Origin: Pelobacter seleniigenes DSM 18267
GTDB taxonomy: Bacteria > Desulfobacterota > Desulfuromonadia > Desulfuromonadales > Geopsychrobacteraceae
Direction of reading: 5' to 3'
Length of the DNA: 64,000 nucleotides
NCBI RefSeq assembly: GCF_000711225.1
Contig: NZ_JOMG01000001.1
Span: 418,855 to 482,854 of the forward strand
Part shown: piece by piece, positions 63,584 through 64,000 of the stretch
Layout of the letters: every line of letters begins with the position of its first letter
Numbering within the stretch: position 1 is the stretch's first letter
The notes under the pieces: generated by a model
The model's input: only the letters and a program-made list of their open reading frames with translations
Told to the model about the DNA's origin: nothing
Database searches by the model: none
Translations under genes and position numbers: made by a program

Positions 63584-64000
63584 TTATCTGGTTGACAAAG
63601 TTTCGTCGAGCTGAAATTCCTGGAGCAAGGCACTGAACACCTCCCGCTCCTTAGCTTCCATAAGCTCTGCGTCGCTGACGCTGCCCCGCTCGTGATCATA
63701 GCCAAGCAGGTGCAGAACGCCATGAACCAGCAGAAACCAGAGCTCGTGTTCAAAAGGTATCCCGGCCGCGTCGGCATCGCTGGCAGCCCGCTCGGCGGAG
63801 ATCACCACGTCACCGAGAACCTGCGGTTGAACGCCACCGCCTTCGCCCTCCTGCATGGCAAAAGAGATCACATTGGTCGGCCGATCCCGCTGCAGGTAAT
63901 CCCGGTTGATCACCTGAATGCCGGCATTATCGACAATCAGAATCGACAGCTCGGCATCAGGAAATCCCGAGACGTTTAAGATCTTCTGGGCTATCTTGCG
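63584..64000 (-). CDS. ybeY: Endoribonuclease YbeY, N-terminus cut by window end
   Basis: At least 138 residues, open to the window end at 64000. The frame continues past the GTG at 63913 through a typical YbeY N-terminal segment (LSILIVDNAGIQVINRDYL). The zinc motif HGxLHLxGYDH is present (LVHGVLHLLGYDH), as is RPTNVISFAM. Processes the 16S rRNA 3' end. First gene seen of the ybeY-corC-lnt-kdsB series. Confidence 0.95.
   Translation of the reverse strand, partial: RKIAQKILNVSGFPDAELSILIVDNAGIQVINRDYLQRDRPTNVISFAMQEGEGGGVQPQVLGDVVISAERAASDADAAGIPFEHELWFLLVHGVLHLLGYDHERGSVSDAELMEAKEREVFSALLQEFQLDETLSTR

Overview
The window reads as chromosomal DNA of a Gram-negative deltaproteobacterium, most probably of the Desulfuromonadales/Geobacter-Pelobacter group. 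This is inferred from gene content and order, not from a database search. The signs are a continuous rpoN-hpf-ptsN-hprK-rapZ-mannose-type PTS-ptsH-ptsI cluster next to lptCAB/kds genes, many stand-alone response regulators (sigma-54 activator, HD-GYP, HDOD, GGDEF/EAL), a TRAP carboxylate transporter and an acetate transporter of the SatP family. No rRNA, tRNA, CRISPR array, intact insertion sequence or prophage was seen.

Layout. 0.1-3.2 kb: two-component pair (periplasmic-binding sensor kinase and sigma-54 activator). 3.5-4.2 kb: a lipoprotein MsrB with a Met-rich linker. 4.4-11.4 kb: a uronate-type locus, with a probable dctP-dctQ-dctM-YcxB-like-uxaC operon divergent from a ROK repressor. 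11.5-15.3 kb: a three-gene phosphorelay ending in an HD-GYP protein, possibly led by a small ORF. 15.4-20.8 kb: single genes (cupin, EmrE-type transporter, thioesterase, old yellow enzyme, zinc ribbon protein, acetate transporter, lipoprotein) and a decayed DMSO-reductase-family remnant. 20.9-25.9 kb: an unusual four-gene operon of a small protein, a polytopic membrane protein, a Tat-exported metallo-beta-lactamase-fold protein and a CobW GTPase with a 300-residue N-terminal extension. 26-30 kb: SH3-domain membrane protein, a YjjJ-type HipA homologue lacking its catalytic aspartates, and a REC-HDOD protein. 30.1-35.2 kb: a Lol/MacB-like ABC export operon with its own LolA-like protein and outer-membrane barrel. 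35.4-38.2 kb: MoxR ATPase, VWA-like protein and a small protein. 38.3-43.8 kb: a GGDEF-EAL regulator, cyclophilin, MntP, and the two agmatine-to-putrescine enzymes. 43.9-64 kb: housekeeping genes on the minus strand: metK, complete PTS (EI, HPr, EIIABCD), HPr kinase, RapZ, PtsN, HPF, RpoN, Lpt bridge, Kdo synthesis, pyrG, Lnt, CorC-type protein and YbeY (cut by the window end).

The best candidate for an undescribed system is the 21.0-25.9 kb operon: a metallochaperone-type GTPase linked to an exported metallohydrolase-fold protein and an 11-helix membrane protein suggests assembly or delivery of a metal centre or cofactor at the membrane. Next are the self-contained envelope ABC exporter with its barrel (30.1-35.2 kb), the HipA-like predicted pseudokinase, and the Met-rich lipoprotein MsrB. 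Start codons were chosen from ribosome-binding sites and family length, so several starts lie inside longer open frames; alternatives are named.
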